From contig JABBOT010000028.1 in the NCBI GenBank assembly GCA_016165875.1, positions 3,740,013-3,804,012 on the forward strand: DNA of 64,000 nt, given 5' to 3'. The first letter of the stretch is position 1. The number at the start of each line of letters is the position of its first letter. Shown in pieces: positions 37,182-50,045 of this stretch. The position numbers and the translations under genes were made by a program. The notes under the pieces are model-generated. The model saw only the letters and a program-made list of their open reading frames with translations, ran no database searches and was not told the DNA's origin. Source of the stretch: Acanthopleura granulata (lineage: Eukaryota; Mollusca; Polyplacophora; Chitonida; Chitonidae).

Positions 37182-37500
37182 TGCTGCTGTTGACTCGATG
37201 GACTCAAAGCCAGAACAACAACAGGTAATCACACGGTTCGTTCAAAATGCGTATTGGCTGGCTATACCTTTGGTACAGTATCCTTAATAGTCAGCCTCTT
37301 CAACGTACAAGAGAACAAACTTACTGCCAACGGGTTTCCAGCAGTAAGTGTGATGCGGAATTTAGTCACGGATGTTCTTGCTTCTGTGTAGGTAAACATT
37401 GTTCGTTCATCAGCCGTGTGTGTAGCCGAGTTTCATTGGTTGTCGGAGCTTGTAAATATTCATGTCACGGGTACTCCCTAGATTGGTCTGTACAGAAATG
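37182..37500 (+). pseudogene. Possible remains of C4-domain exons
   Basis: 37182-37224 resembles the AVYTRWG exon of the C4-like gene: it keeps a TRW triplet (GACTCGATGG against ATACTCGCTGG) and ends at AG|GTAATC. About 210 bases later, 37436-37500 reads VVGACKYSCHG, close to the family's GVxAGSHYTHKG start of the last exon, then decays. Both lie on the plus strand just downstream of the left inner collagen gene, where a C4 domain is expected, and beyond the inverted-repeat boundary. The matches are short, so this is tentative. Confidence 0.25.
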
Positions 37501-38429
37501 AGAAAAGCATGGCGAGGTATACCCCTTGAGATGTGACTGTTTACGTTCTTTGAAGACCACTAATATGTGTAGACCACAGGTAAGAAAGTTCTGTGGTCTC
37601 TCCGGACATCCCGGAATATTCAACCCATAAAACTGGCCGCCATCGTATGTGAAAGACCTTTGATCATAGCGTTGAGATATTATTTAAAGGTTTTTCAATA
37701 TCAAGCTCTTTGACCCGAGTTAATACCTGTTAGTGTTCCTCGGTCCCTAACTTTAACATCTATAATCCGAAGGTTTGAAATTCAGCTACGATAAGTGAGC
37801 AGCTGGAGTGCGACCTACAGACATACGTGCCATCTTATCAACTGAGATATTGTCAACTACCTCAGGCTGAGATCCTCACACTCTGCTTGGAACATTTAGA
37901 ACGTTCCAGGGGACCTTCCTTATATTTTTTGACGTGCCACACTAGGCTTGCTGCAAAGTTTCGTCACGTTTTCCTCAAAAGTAAACCTGGTCAATGTTAT
38001 ATATGTGCCCACTGATTCAGGAAGGCGTAAAATATCAATCAAGGAAAAATATACCATATGAATATTCAAGAGAGGTTTGCAAGATGTACATGTGATACAA
38101 TTACCTCCCTTCCTTTACATGGTTCTGAATATAATTCCCAGAATAATACGAGGCACGAATGTCCTATCCCAAGTAGTAACGTCACATTACAAATGATAGA
38201 CAGTGTGTCTTAATCCTGTTCAACTTAATGACGCTAGTCAAAACAAAACTCCAACAGACGACAATGAATATGAAATCGATCACTGGGCCAGCGCAACTAG
38301 TCAGCAGTCCAATTATCTGGAATATCTACCTTTAACTAATCCATATCTACTCTAGACCAGCCCAAAACGAACAATTCGCGACTTTTTATTTAAATGCTTG
38401 AAATCTTACAAAGAATTACGACGAAATAA

Positions 38430-41130
38430 CCACATATGTAAATAATTTGAAATGCCACCTCTCTGTACTCGGGTTTACCGAGAGCTGGTGACATCCTGAC
38501 ATAGACGATCACTTTGACATCCCTGGTTTTACACGATTTAGATCATTTGGGTCACATAGAAATGGCGATGGAGTAATTCTTCATGCTAGAAATGAGGTTT
38601 AGTCTGGCAACGGACGGTATGATATTTCCTGCTAGGAAGTGAACGGGCCATACGGATAACTATTAACTGACATTGAATTCACAAACACATATAAAGAGCT
38701 AGTAGGAATAATTTACCGGCCCCATGGAAAAGACACACAGCTTCCAAATGGGCATTTTCAAACAGTACTTGCTAAAATTCCTCACGATAAAAAAATGCAT
38801 TTTACGTCGTCACTTTAACACTGATTTTCTTAAAACAGATAAGCATACACCCACTACATGTTTCATTGATATTATTAAATGTAATTACTTTCTACCACAA
38901 ATAACTAAACCAATTCTCACCATCTCTTTTCTTCCATATAAGTAACCATTTTCTCTTGATTCATATTTTTGGGACAAATATTCCACCGTCATCAAACGAG
39001 AGAAATATAAAATATCGCACAATGACTCAGAATCAAATTCAAGCATTTTCTGAAGTAATTAAAAATACACGATTGGGTGACATCTCTGAGAAGGAAAGTA
39101 CCAATGAAGCACTTTCAGCATTCCACTCAGTATTTATTAAAATCTGCGATGAGCATTTCCCTTTATATCGTTTCGCTCACTAGAACAAAGAATAAAATAA
39201 ACATGGATTACCCATAGCATTATCCGCTCAAAAGATACTAAAAAGAACCTCCAACGTGAACAGCTACTGGACAGCAACAAACGAAATCGCTATCGAAATT
39301 TCAGAAACAAACTCAAAAAACTAATATCGAGATCAAGAAAGAATACTATGAGCGAAAATTCATTAATGTAAATAACGAGATAGAAGATAAAATGGAAAGT
39401 CTTAAACGAACTCTTAAAACGAAATATAGCTTACATACCCACAAATTTCACTGATGAACACAATAACCTTTTGGATGATCAATCCATGGCAACTGAGCTC
39501 AATAAATATTTCAACATTGTTGCATCAGATCTAAAACAAACGATCCCTGAAATCATGACATCTCCTTTTGATTTTCTGCAACAAGGAACTAGCGCAAATT
39601 TTAACCAATCACCAGTCACACCGAGAGTTGTTGAATGTGTTATCCACGAACTACGATCTTATGCAACAGGTATTAATGGCATATGCGTGTCTGTGTTGAA
39701 ATCAGCCTCAAATTATATCTCAGTGCCCCTTTATCACATAATCCATCTTTCCTTTAGAACTGACTTTATCCCAACAATGTTAAAAATAAATAAAGTAACA
39801 CCAACCTTTAAATCGGGTGAAAAAACTACTTTTTTAATGACCCTTCAACTTGTGGAGTTTCTTGACAAAATGCCATGATGACAAATACTTAGTATGAATT
39901 TCGATCCAACCATTCCACCTTACAGGCCGCCACTGTGCTGTACGAAAATCTCATATATCGTATATCATAATATATTGCTACAAAACCTATATCATTATGG
40001 TTGCTGGGACATAACAAATGACTGCTTCAAGAGTTATCTGTCCAACAGACCACAACATAAAAGGGGCCTATGTCTCAAATTGACTGTTTAGTGCATCGGG
40101 GCCCCTCGTTAGGACCCCAGCTCTTTTCATTCTATATAAATGACAAAATCAACTCCTAGCCTCTCCTCAGCTTCATTCTTTTTGTCGATGACACCAGCCT
40201 TCTTCTTTCCGGTCTTAACATTGAAGAACTTATTGATACGATGAGAGGTGAGCTGGAGTCAGTTCAACGCTGGTTCAAGGACAGTAAGCTTTCACTGAAT
40301 ATTATTAAAACTGAAGGGATGACAATTAAACCATACAGGAAATCACCAACCTCATGATTACCAAAAGTAAAAACAGACAGCTATGAAACAGATTTTGTGG
40401 CTGATTTCAAGTTCCTTGTAGTTGTCTTCAGCGAGAGTCTGTCATGGACATCACACATCACATACACTTCAAATAAAATTTCGCGTAACCTAGGAATTAC
40501 AAGACATGCGAAGAAGTTAATCAACCAAAAAAACAAAAGAAAAAAAAACAATTTCTCCTGATACTGTATTTCTCCTTCATTTCACCTTATCTTTCCTATG
40601 CAAATGTACCTTGGGCAACACCAATAGAAAAGACCTAAAGCCCTTGCATATTCTGCAAAAGTGACCAATCCCCACTATTACTTCACCGCACAGACCTGCA
40701 CATGCCCCGCCCTTATCCCAGCAACTAAAAATCTTTGATGTATTTCAACTCAACGTCTTCCATAAGTTGTACATAAGTTTGTGTATAGTCCTTGCAACCT
40801 TCCAGCAACTTTTCGAACAATTTTCAAAATGCAATCTGACCTACACCTTCACCCTTCACGAAACCTAAGACTAAATCTCCATACCCCATTTGACGACAAC
40901 TAACCTCTCTTTATTGTCGATTCAATCGAAAGGCAACCGAGAATGGAAAAAAATCCTTCAAAACCTAAAAATATCAACTCTTTCCCTCTCTATCCGACAA
41001 TAATTTGAAGGATCACCTCATGAATATTATGGATACCAGAGGTCTAGCAACCAACTAACTCCTGTGTTATCACCATCTGTCACTCTTGTATGTTGTTACA
41101 TCGATATATATATAACTCTAACGGGGTAGA
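38430..41130 (+). mobile_element. Decayed CR1/L2-like LINE (endonuclease and reverse transcriptase)
   Basis: Fragments in order: an endonuclease-like FTESW at 38473-38490 followed by DDHFDIPGFTRF and GDGVILHARN (here TES-W is followed by a stop); an RT part around 39600-39840 (ATGINGICVSVLK, KVTPTFKSG); FKSYLSNRPQ near 40020-40060; GPQLFSFYIND near 40100-40145; the catalytic box FVDDTSL at 40181-40201; and RWFKDSKLSLNIIKTEGM near 40270-40320. Many frameshifts and stops separate them, so the element is dead. A final C-terminal-like part lies at about 40890-41010, followed by 3' UTR. The 5' end is not clear. From about 40915 on it lies inside the right inner inverted arm. Confidence 0.7.
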
Positions 41131-41689
41131 GTAAGTCCCGCCGGACTTTATTCCCGCCCCACAGTTTTTGAACGAACTGTTTAAATTAAAAATATTTACA
41201 ATTATATTCTTTATTATATCTTTGTATACATTTGTGTTCTGTTGGTGTTGAATAAATGAACAAAGATTGAATAGAAATTTTGGAAGTCATCACATGGCAT
41301 ATGATGTAGCATTTGTTGCATCATTTACACTGTGTGATGATAAGAATCAGTTTTACAAGTTATGACTGGAAAAACTAGTGTGCAAAAGATATTTCATCAA
41401 ATGCCTTCTCTCATAGTTTCTTAAATTTTTCTAAGAATACACGTTTCTTGCTAGTAAATATGGACGAGGTGACCAGAATCTCTGGGACTCTGCGTCATAT
41501 TTCACACTTTTTGTAGTGCTTGTATACATCCGAGTAAGGAATTCTTTGCGTGTTTCAGCCTTCACAGAAAACTGTTCAGTGCCATTCTCAACATGAATGC
41601 GTTCTTATTTCACATTTGTATACTTTAATTCTTCATTCGTGGTTTGTGTAAGCGTCCTTTTACAAACTTGTCATGCAATTATTGACCGG

Positions 41690-44600
41690 TCACGTCAGTT
41701 TTGGTTGACGGCAAGCATGCGAATCGACGCCAAGATTGCTTTGCAGTGACTTACACCCCACCCAACACATCCCACATGCTTTCCTACCATTTCTGGATTG
41801 TGTGCCTCGCTCTGCTTTCGCTTCATGGTCTGTGGCATTCACAATAAGACGACCCATATCCGTAGCAGCCAATCTTTCCAAGAAACTCAGGAATATCTTT
41901 TCCAAGAGATTGTTAAGATTTACCACGCTCTGGGGTCCCTGTAAAAAAACAAAGAAGTACTGCTATTTACAGCTAGTTGATTCACTTTCAACGCTGGCGT
42001 CAGGTTTGATGTGGAAAATAAAGTACCCGATCTTCAGCAACAAATACAAAAGTCTGGATTGTCTGAATTTATCGTCTATTAAAATTGCAAATCTTGAAGA
42101 AATGTAGCTGGCATTGAGCTATGTTGATTCTGTCCCTAACCCTAATCTCTAACCTTAAGCCTAACCCTGACCCTAACCTGTTACAGAAGACAGAAAAGTC
42201 CCGCGTTCACAGATTCCTATGTTCAGCGCTTTCCTTCACAACACCATCTTGCAAGCTTTATAATTGTCCCAAAAGCCACACAAAGATCTGAAAGACGCCT
42301 GGTGAGTACTGAATTCATCACAGGGGATTAAAGCACCATAATCGTGTTTACCTAGTAGTATAATATGAATAGTACGTACAATTTTATCATATGCCAGAAC
42401 AAAAAAGAAATGGTGACTTTGAGGTTTTGGAAACCTAAGCCATTTGGCTTCACATCTATCGTTATATAACTGAAATATGTACCGATATAGCCCTATAAGA
42501 TCGTCACATAATGAATTGGCCGCCATTTCAGCATATTGAAGACGTAAAACTGAGAACAATTTCGGCTTCAACGACAACAGTCATATCAGTAATCAAATGA
42601 CTATGCGGAGTTATTTTCCCTGAATGCCCCTTCGGCGTAATAAAAATTTTAGTATCGTGAAATCAAGATCAGAGATAGTGTCAGTAAAGTGAAAGGTGCG
42701 ATCGATCAACAGCTGATGGGACTTTTAGCAGAAAATATAGGATGCGATTCTGAGCATTTCGTCTTAGATAAACCATCTAGGTGTCAATCTGGACAACAAG
42801 ATGGTGCAAAAGGTGAAATCTCGGCACTGAAGTGTTTTTCCATGTCAAGTTTCGCTCGTTCACGAACACACAAGTCGTCACGCTGATGAACAGCCTGAGA
42901 CCCTGAGTCACTTCACATGCTTATTTATAATGTTGGCTGATAAGAGCCACAGTATACCTCCAGTGATGCTTAGGGCGATGAAGGACAGAGGTGAAGTTGC
43001 GATGCAAAGGGGCTAAATTGCGATCCTTAGGGTGGAAAAAGCGATAATCCGAAGTTGCGATACAAAAGGGCTTAAGTTGGGACAGGGCGAAAGGACATCG
43101 CAACGTCACAATGGGTCTAGTATGCTGGATAGTTCAACTAGATGAACTGAAATTTTCTCTGAATGGTGATATTTTCCTGTATACCCCAGGGAAATTGTCT
43201 TGTAGCGAATTTATAGCTATCGAGAGCATTTCTGATAAAAAACAGAGGAAATTATCGGAGCTGCGATGTTGGGTCATATAATCACCGTCTAGGCGTTGTC
43301 TCCCTGGGTAAATATCTTTGAATCTTACAAACCCGCCCGCCCTCCGACGGCCAAAGAAGTTTGTGAAATGTCCTGTGACTGTTATGAAGGGTCGAAGTTG
43401 TCAAGGTGGTTACCGTGACGTTGCCTTGTGCGGAGCTCCCGTACTTGAAATCGTAGTACAGTTGATTTTATAGGTCAAAATCAAGGTCAGGGTTATCGGC
43501 AGTATTTCAGTTAGAAGGCGCGAAGAAGATGGGATGGATCCAGACCGTGATGGATGTGATTCGATTGTATGATGAGGTACATGGATGGTAAGACAAGAGA
43601 ACTCGCGGCACTTCCAATTTCCACCCAAGTTTGCCACGTTCACCAACACGCCGGTATTACGTAAACAAGCCACAGGCGAAACTAAGCATCTCCGTCAACC
43701 TATGTCCCCGAATACACGAGCTTTCAGATAGTGATCTACAAATGTATGACAGAACCATTCATATCGATAATGCATGCTGTCAGTAAATGTTATGGGGACA
43801 CACCTATTAGCTGACTTGTAACTCTTCTATCTACAAGCATGACAAGATATTTACTTACAGGGGGCCCCATCTTCCCTGGGGGACCGGGAGGTCCGTAAGT
43901 CCCCTGGATTCCGTCCCGTCCGTCCCGTCCATCCCTACCCGGAAGACCACAACAACTGGCAGCGGTGTCTCTAAGGCAAGGTCAAACACTGGTACGTTGT
44001 GCCATTTCACTAAATGAAACAGAGGCTTTGGGAAAATGTGGCTAGTCACTAATGCGTAGAACTGTTGTCAAGGGAGCGTGGGGAGGGGGACATTTGCTAG
44101 GGAGGAGTTTGATTACGGAGATTAAGAAAAACGTGTTGTAATAGTAAGTGGTTGATTCTGAGCTTCTCCTGCATGCTGTGTTGCCAGTACGATCTAATCT
44201 GTTGATACATAATCTATTCTCGAGTTTGCATTTTACAGTATACGAAGACGTAGTCGTGAAAAAGTAGAAAAACAACTTGTACAAACTTCTTACGAAATGA
44301 AAACTGCCATGGTCACGTGAGCTGTTTATCAGCATTAGTAAGTCTCCCAGATGGGCATAGGAGAAGCATTTCATGGCATTTAAATTCTCACATTTAGTAT
44401 ATAAGACTGATTACTAACCCGAGCTCATCCGTAGGTGTGTATATATGATATTTTAAATCTCTTACCTGAAGCGGACCTTTCCACTCTGTACCCTTTATTT
44501 GTGGTGGCTTCAGTTCTCCCATCTCCTGACATCACCTGGTGTAGAAATGGCACAACAATAATGCGTCCACGTGAAGGAACAGTAAATGGCAATCATGTTT

Positions 44601-44888
44601 CAGTCAGGTTAAAATAACGGACTGGTTTGGAACTGCTTTCGGCTGATTGTTATATACAAAATTCATTTGTTGTTTGTCGCTCTTGTAGAAAACTTGAAGA
44701 GGTTTTACTCTTCGGCTTTGAATGAAATTATCGATCTTACTTTTGAATGGCATGGCAAAACTTGATTTAAGCTTTGGACGGGTGGTGGTCATTGTCAGAT
44801 GTGACACCTTGAATAACTGGTGAGGAGTACATGAATCACTTACCTGACCAAGTAGAAGGGAACACGCCAAAAATACGGTGATGATCAT
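41690..44888 (-). CDS. Secreted collagen-like protein, right inner arm copy
   Basis: This is the inverted copy of the gene at 32798-36009, lying tail to tail with it. Minus-strand exons: 44844-44888 (MIITVFLACSLLLGQ), 44466-44535, 43859-43968 ([15 protein letters not shown], then GTYGPP), and 41690-41938 (GPQSVVNLNNLLEKIFLSFL to TGA at 41690). All four exon lengths (45, 70, 110, 249) equal the left copy, and every AG/GT pair is kept. By eye, about 15 residue changes and about 5 silent changes separate the two genes, with no indel or stop. The alternative GTAAGT donor inside exon 4 is also kept. The exon 3 acceptor changed from CAG to GAG in its local context but still ends in AG. Confidence 0.68.
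42128..42182. repeat. Telomere-like degenerate repeat (right inner arm)
   Basis: Contains CCCTAACCCTAATCTCTAAC and CCCTGACCCTAACC. It is the inverted partner of 35524-35578 and slightly closer to the CCCTAA consensus. Confidence 0.6.
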
Positions 44889-44977
44889 CGTTCACAAGCA
44901 AGTAAAACAGCAGGATATCGAAGATAACACTGTATGCGTGGCAGCTGTTACTTTGACTACACCTTTTTGAGACCCTA

Positions 44978-44984
44978 CTTTATA
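44978..44984 (-). promoter_or_regulatory. TATA-like box of right collagen-like gene
   Basis: TATAAAG on the minus strand, 90 bases before the ATG at 44888, matching the left copy. Confidence 0.4.
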
Positions 44985-47900
44985 TTCTGTGTTCCCTAAC
45001 CAGACTGACGCTACAAAACTTATAAAACCACTCCACATATATCTTGACCTCACTTACCCTCTAGTGGTTGCTTGTGTAGACCAAATCTTAATTTAAGGTG
45101 ATTTAAATGACTCGTTAGATTTCAGTTATTTCATATTTCATGGGGAAATCGCACACTGGCGTCTCACTGTCGGAGTTCTTTCTGATGCTGAAATTTGACC
45201 TCAGAGATTAGTAAATCATCAATGCACTGGTAAATTAAATTACTCCCTAAGACACAGAAGACCTTCATAGCATTTGCTTGTAGCAGGCGTGGGGAGGTTT
45301 ACGGCTGTTGCTTGATGTTTTCTGTAACTGAGTGAATACTTTCTGATCTTAGACATCATCCAGTGCACGCGTATGTGGCATAGGTCTGGGCATATCTTCT
45401 GGAAGAAATCTCACATTAGCCTCTGATTAACGGAGGCATCTCTGACACAAGCGTTTTTTCTTTGCTGGAAATGGGATCTAAGAGCCTTGTGGGGAAATGT
45501 AAATGTTATGACAGAAAAGTAAGCAGGGTATAGGAAGATACACAGAAACAGAACTCTCTGCTTTCATCGCCAGAGCTATGGTATCGTAATTGCAAAAAGA
45601 AGAAATTACAAAGTTACGTTGAACTTCTTCGGTGCTATTTTTTCTCGGGAATAGACTTTGGGGCAGTTTTAAATATATTTACCTAACGTATTTACATTTT
45701 TAAAACAGTAAAGCAGGTTTGTTTGTTTGCAGTGAAAGCAATTTCGTTCCGATGTAATCCTTCAAATAACATGTCAACGGAACTGCTTCTGGTCAACAAT
45801 GCGTTGTATTTGGAAGATTGCATAACACAGTTTGTTAAGCGTGCAGAGATAAAATCATGCCCGGTTAGTTTACGCCTCCGAATCTGAACCTCTGAGATCA
45901 GACCAAGTACTCTACAATGAAGCATGAATTTACACCTGTAGTTTACAACCTAAGGATTCTAGAACCCGCTCAAAATATTGACCAAATATCGCCACATGCG
46001 TATTTATTCTGAACGTTAAATGACCAGTGGTTTTAGAAAAGCTTTTAAAGTTTACCTAACTTGAATATTAATAAAATTAAGAGAAACTTAGAAAACAAAT
46101 CAGAGTTATTTTTAAAAATGCTATTTCGTCGTCAATTTTCAAAATTCTAAAATTGTTCTTGCTCAAGTGGATAATTTATTACTTAAATTAAGAAACAATC
46201 CCACAGGTTTTTAATACTCATCTTAGATTTTTCTGAGTGATCAAATAAAGTTAAATTTTCAAAAATTTAAAAAGTGTTTGAAACTTTGATGTTCTTTTAC
46301 TAATATTTTCAGAACTAGAAAAGATATCAAAAATTTGTGGGACATATTTTAGCCTAATTATATAGGTACATGTGTGCAAAGTATCATAGCATTATTTTGA
46401 AAATAAAGCGAGAAATAAAAGTATTTCACCACAGAACAGTTTCAAAAAGAGAAAGGGAGAAAAGGATCAAAATATTTGGTGGAGCATTGTATGTTACAAA
46501 ATTCGTCATTAATTCTTTTCCAAATTAATTTTAATCGGGAATTGTCCTGCCTCCAGTTATGGAAAACGAAACCTAAAACACAACACGTGTTTGTTTAGAA
46601 TGATAAATTGACTTGCGTCATGGTAAAATAACACAACACTATTGACAGGGTGGTGTTTAAACACTCCTGCTGAACAGCTTACATAACATGATTGAATTAA
46701 TTCTGGCAGTAGCCTCAGATCAATCAAGAAAATCTTTAAAACAAGACCATTGCAATTCGGTATCCAAACAGCCATGAACAGGCCGCTGTTACCAACCAGT
46801 CTTTAAAACATTGTATTGTATTTTTTTATTTGTTTTCTCGGTAACCGGATCAGTGTCTGACCTACATTTTCCCCTTTGTATACGTTGTTGCATGCACTGT
46901 AATTCAGTTCCGTGTTCTCGAGGTTTCTGTGTTTATCATTTTCGTGTCATTGTACATAGAGCGTGCACTCTGGAAAGATGTACCCATCTTGTAAACATGT
47001 TTACAATCAAACCGTAAACATTTTGTTAGGATTGGAGAGGCTATCATGCCAATCTATACACCTCATTTTGTACTCCATATTTGTGTACGTAGCACTTTGT
47101 GAGTTTATGTTTCGCCACTTGCTATTTTGTTTCACACGTTCTTTGGAACTTGTATCGCTCATTGTGTTAGTGTCATTAGGTATGCTTACTCCCAGTTTAC
47201 CCTGAATGTGTCCTTGTGTATATTATCGAGGAGTGAAACATCGCCATCTCGACATTACGGACGCTACTGTCAACCCTTCCGCCCTGAGAATTCACACCTT
47301 CAGAGTCAATTGGATATCATCGGCGTGCCGTACCCTACTGTTCGTCACTAACAGGACTGTCATCCTTCAATTGGAGAATTAGAAAGAACTGTGAATTCTA
47401 TATTTACGTGGACTGACTTGCCTTTGGGAGCCGGAATATCAGAAATTATATATTTTGTAATTGTCTCTATCGCTTAGTAGATTATTGTCAGTTGTACTGT
47501 TTGTCTATTTTGCTTAAAGATATGCAATGAACTTATTCAAGCGTCTTCGAGTTTCTTTGTTTAAAGAGTCGGAAAAGTGTAAAGAGTTGCCCTTGTTGGT
47601 ATAACATGCTGAATACTGTTTCACGTCACATGAATACAAAGTGAACGTTTTCTTAAACCCTACCAGTAAGGTTCGTGAAAAAGTGGATGATGACCAGGAT
47701 GAAATTGTCCTACAGAAAGAAAGTGATAATTGCTGTTCTGTGTGTATAAGACAATGTTGACTAACGTGCAGGTACAATTGTCTGATACGGAGCGACCGAT
47801 TGCCATCCAATCCCTACATGAAACAAGTTGAGTGTTCACAAGCGGACATGATGAGGGAGTTTGTAGATCTCAATTTCAATCTCTTTGAGGCGTTGGCTAT

Positions 47901-48175
47901 AACATGCCGTCGACTTAACACAATCTAAGGTTCGTTAAGGCCCACATCATCTTCCCCCGATAGGATAAGCATATCTGAACGCCATACATGAGCGAGTTCC
48001 TCGGTAGCATTCCACAATCCGGTGGTTCGGCCCGCGCACTCTAGTATGCTCCACGCATCAAACCAAGTGAAACATTCTTGAGTATCAACAAATGTATGAC
48101 CTGCTCGTGATAAAATTATGCCCCCACCCCCACCCCCCTCTCGTGTAATGCTGGGCATCTAGCTTTTCCAGATTA

Positions 48176-49708
48176 AACGAAATTGATGTGTACATAATTA
48201 ACAAATTAGCTCCTGATACCTGGGTACAGCATCACTGAATGGTCAGGACATGATTCACTAATCACTTCTGTCACACATTCCAAAACATTTTGGCTGACAA
48301 TGACAGATTGTCTCAATCTCAAACAAACATTCCGCTCAAATTTCCACACGACTAAAAAAAATTAATAGAACCTCACAAGAGTTTAGCAGGACGCTCTCTG
48401 TTCTTGCCTTCCCTCAGTAGGTAGTGTGGAGTTACTCTACATAGCTGTGATCTTCACTTACTCAAAATTTTGTGGAAAACACGACAGATAACAAAGACAG
48501 TAACAACACTGTGGACAGGTGATGTTTATGAAGTCAGGAGAGGAAGGCGCAAACTGTAATAAGAGCTGGTTGTAGTGATTATAAGACAAAGTAGTGCAAT
48601 TCCAGCTCCCATAGGGTGCATTAATGGTATTCTAAGCGTTATAACTCCAACCCCTGTTGCAATAATTTTGCATTCACCTTGAAAACGGCTCTAGCTACGC
48701 CGCCCTTGTGTACTTGATGCATACTATATAAAGCAGTGCATGCCGATAGGAAAGGCCTGTCAACTGTTGAATTACACTGGACAGCCGCCTTAATGGGAAA
48801 CCGACCGCACGAGTATTGCTTCGCATGATGTGTTCTAAAATCCGATTACACAGATTTATATTTAAGGCTTTTCAACAATTTCTTTATAAGGCCATATCTA
48901 ATATGAACCCACATACAAGTCAAGAAAACAGGTGACTGGTGAATTGTGCTACCATACACTGTCAAAATTTTAGGGTCAGCTAGATGCAATTTTTTAGGGT
49001 CAGGCTGTACAGAATGTAGTTGATAAAAAAAAACCTTGGAGCAACAAAATGACATCAAATACAAATATGTAAAAAGACTTACCTAAGCTTGTTGCATCAA
49101 AAGTTAAAGTTACTGTAAATGGCAATATGTATATGAGACATGCAATTTAGACAGAATGATCTCCCTTTGACACGATGTTTTGTAGTTTCCTGAACACATC
49201 AACCAGCTGAAAAATGCCAAGAGCAAACAGTTTTACATACCTCAAATGTGGCGAGTCAAACCACTGCTGTTTGTCTCTGAGTACTTGACTGCATTTACGA
49301 GTCCTAATTCCTATTTAGTTCCTGAAGTCTGCATACAATGAGGCATTGTCACCAAATGACTATTGTATATTCACGGGGGATAATCTGCTCAGTTCTAGTA
49401 TAGAACTATAGCAGTTTTGGACTCATCATTTGTGCCAATCAAAATCCAAAAGTGTTAAACAAATCCGCAACAAAACATATAGAATCACTGGGAGCAACAA
49501 CAATGTTGAAGTTTTTATCAATGTTTACAATGCCATGAGGGTCAAATCATGTTACGATGGCCTCGCCACATTTCGCCACAATACTAGCCTCGTTCAACAA
49601 ATAAGATATCTGATCACCACAGTCCATGTTATAAGTACTATGAGGGTGGCAATCATTCACTTCAACATCTTCATTCAAGAACGAACCTTGTGTGACACGG
49701 ACAACTCA
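48176..49708. other. Spacer beyond right inner arm
   Basis: No supported gene. A minus-strand frame at 48846-49064 is open without motifs and may be further decayed transposon sequence. Confidence 0.35.
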
Positions 49709-50045
49709 TTGTATCTTGTGTCGTACAGCAACGGTTTTGGAAACATTGATGAAATTTCATGACGGAACAGCAGCGCGTTTGAAGAAGAGGTGTTTTGCTT
49801 CCAAACGCCGGACCCAATGTCTGAGGAGTGGTCCTGCTTCTTTCATTAGTCTAGGGTAAAGGGGGGTACAGTACCTCTTGGGACCTTTACGAAAATTCTT
49901 AAACTCTTGTCGGAATCCCTTGAATAACAGCAGCAAATACATTTCCAAGTAGCACAGAACGGCTTCATCAACTTTCGGCGTCATTATGAGATCAACAACA
50001 TCAGTCAACTGAAGAAGCAGCTGTCAGTGTTCATCTTCTACAGAT
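49709..50045 (-). pseudogene. Decayed copy of a multicopy metazoan gene or transposon protein (PK-HYL / FGPL-W-RFEAKH type)
   Basis: The minus-strand frame reads EDEH-stop-QLLLQLTDVVDLIMTPKV, then GPLLRHWVRRLEAKHLFFKR, then AAVPS-stop-NFINVSKTVAVRH. The layout matches a large family of uncharacterised, transposon-like proteins in fish and invertebrates with a PLxxxWxxRFEAKHxxFK motif followed by NFxNVxxTxAxRHQ. The stops are both TGA, one where the family has Trp (50024-50026) and one where it has Gly (49757-49759). Homology continues across both, so this is a recent pseudogene or contains errors. The family name is from memory. Confidence 0.5.

Larger units (their letters stand above)
40915..48175. 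repeat. Inner inverted repeat, right arm
   Basis: Reverse complement of 29475-36730, about 7.26 kb, separated from it by a 4.2 kb spacer (36.73-40.91 kb). It carries the minus-strand collagen-like gene. The C-rich run at 48120-48142 is the partner of the left arm's G-runs. Confidence 0.9.
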
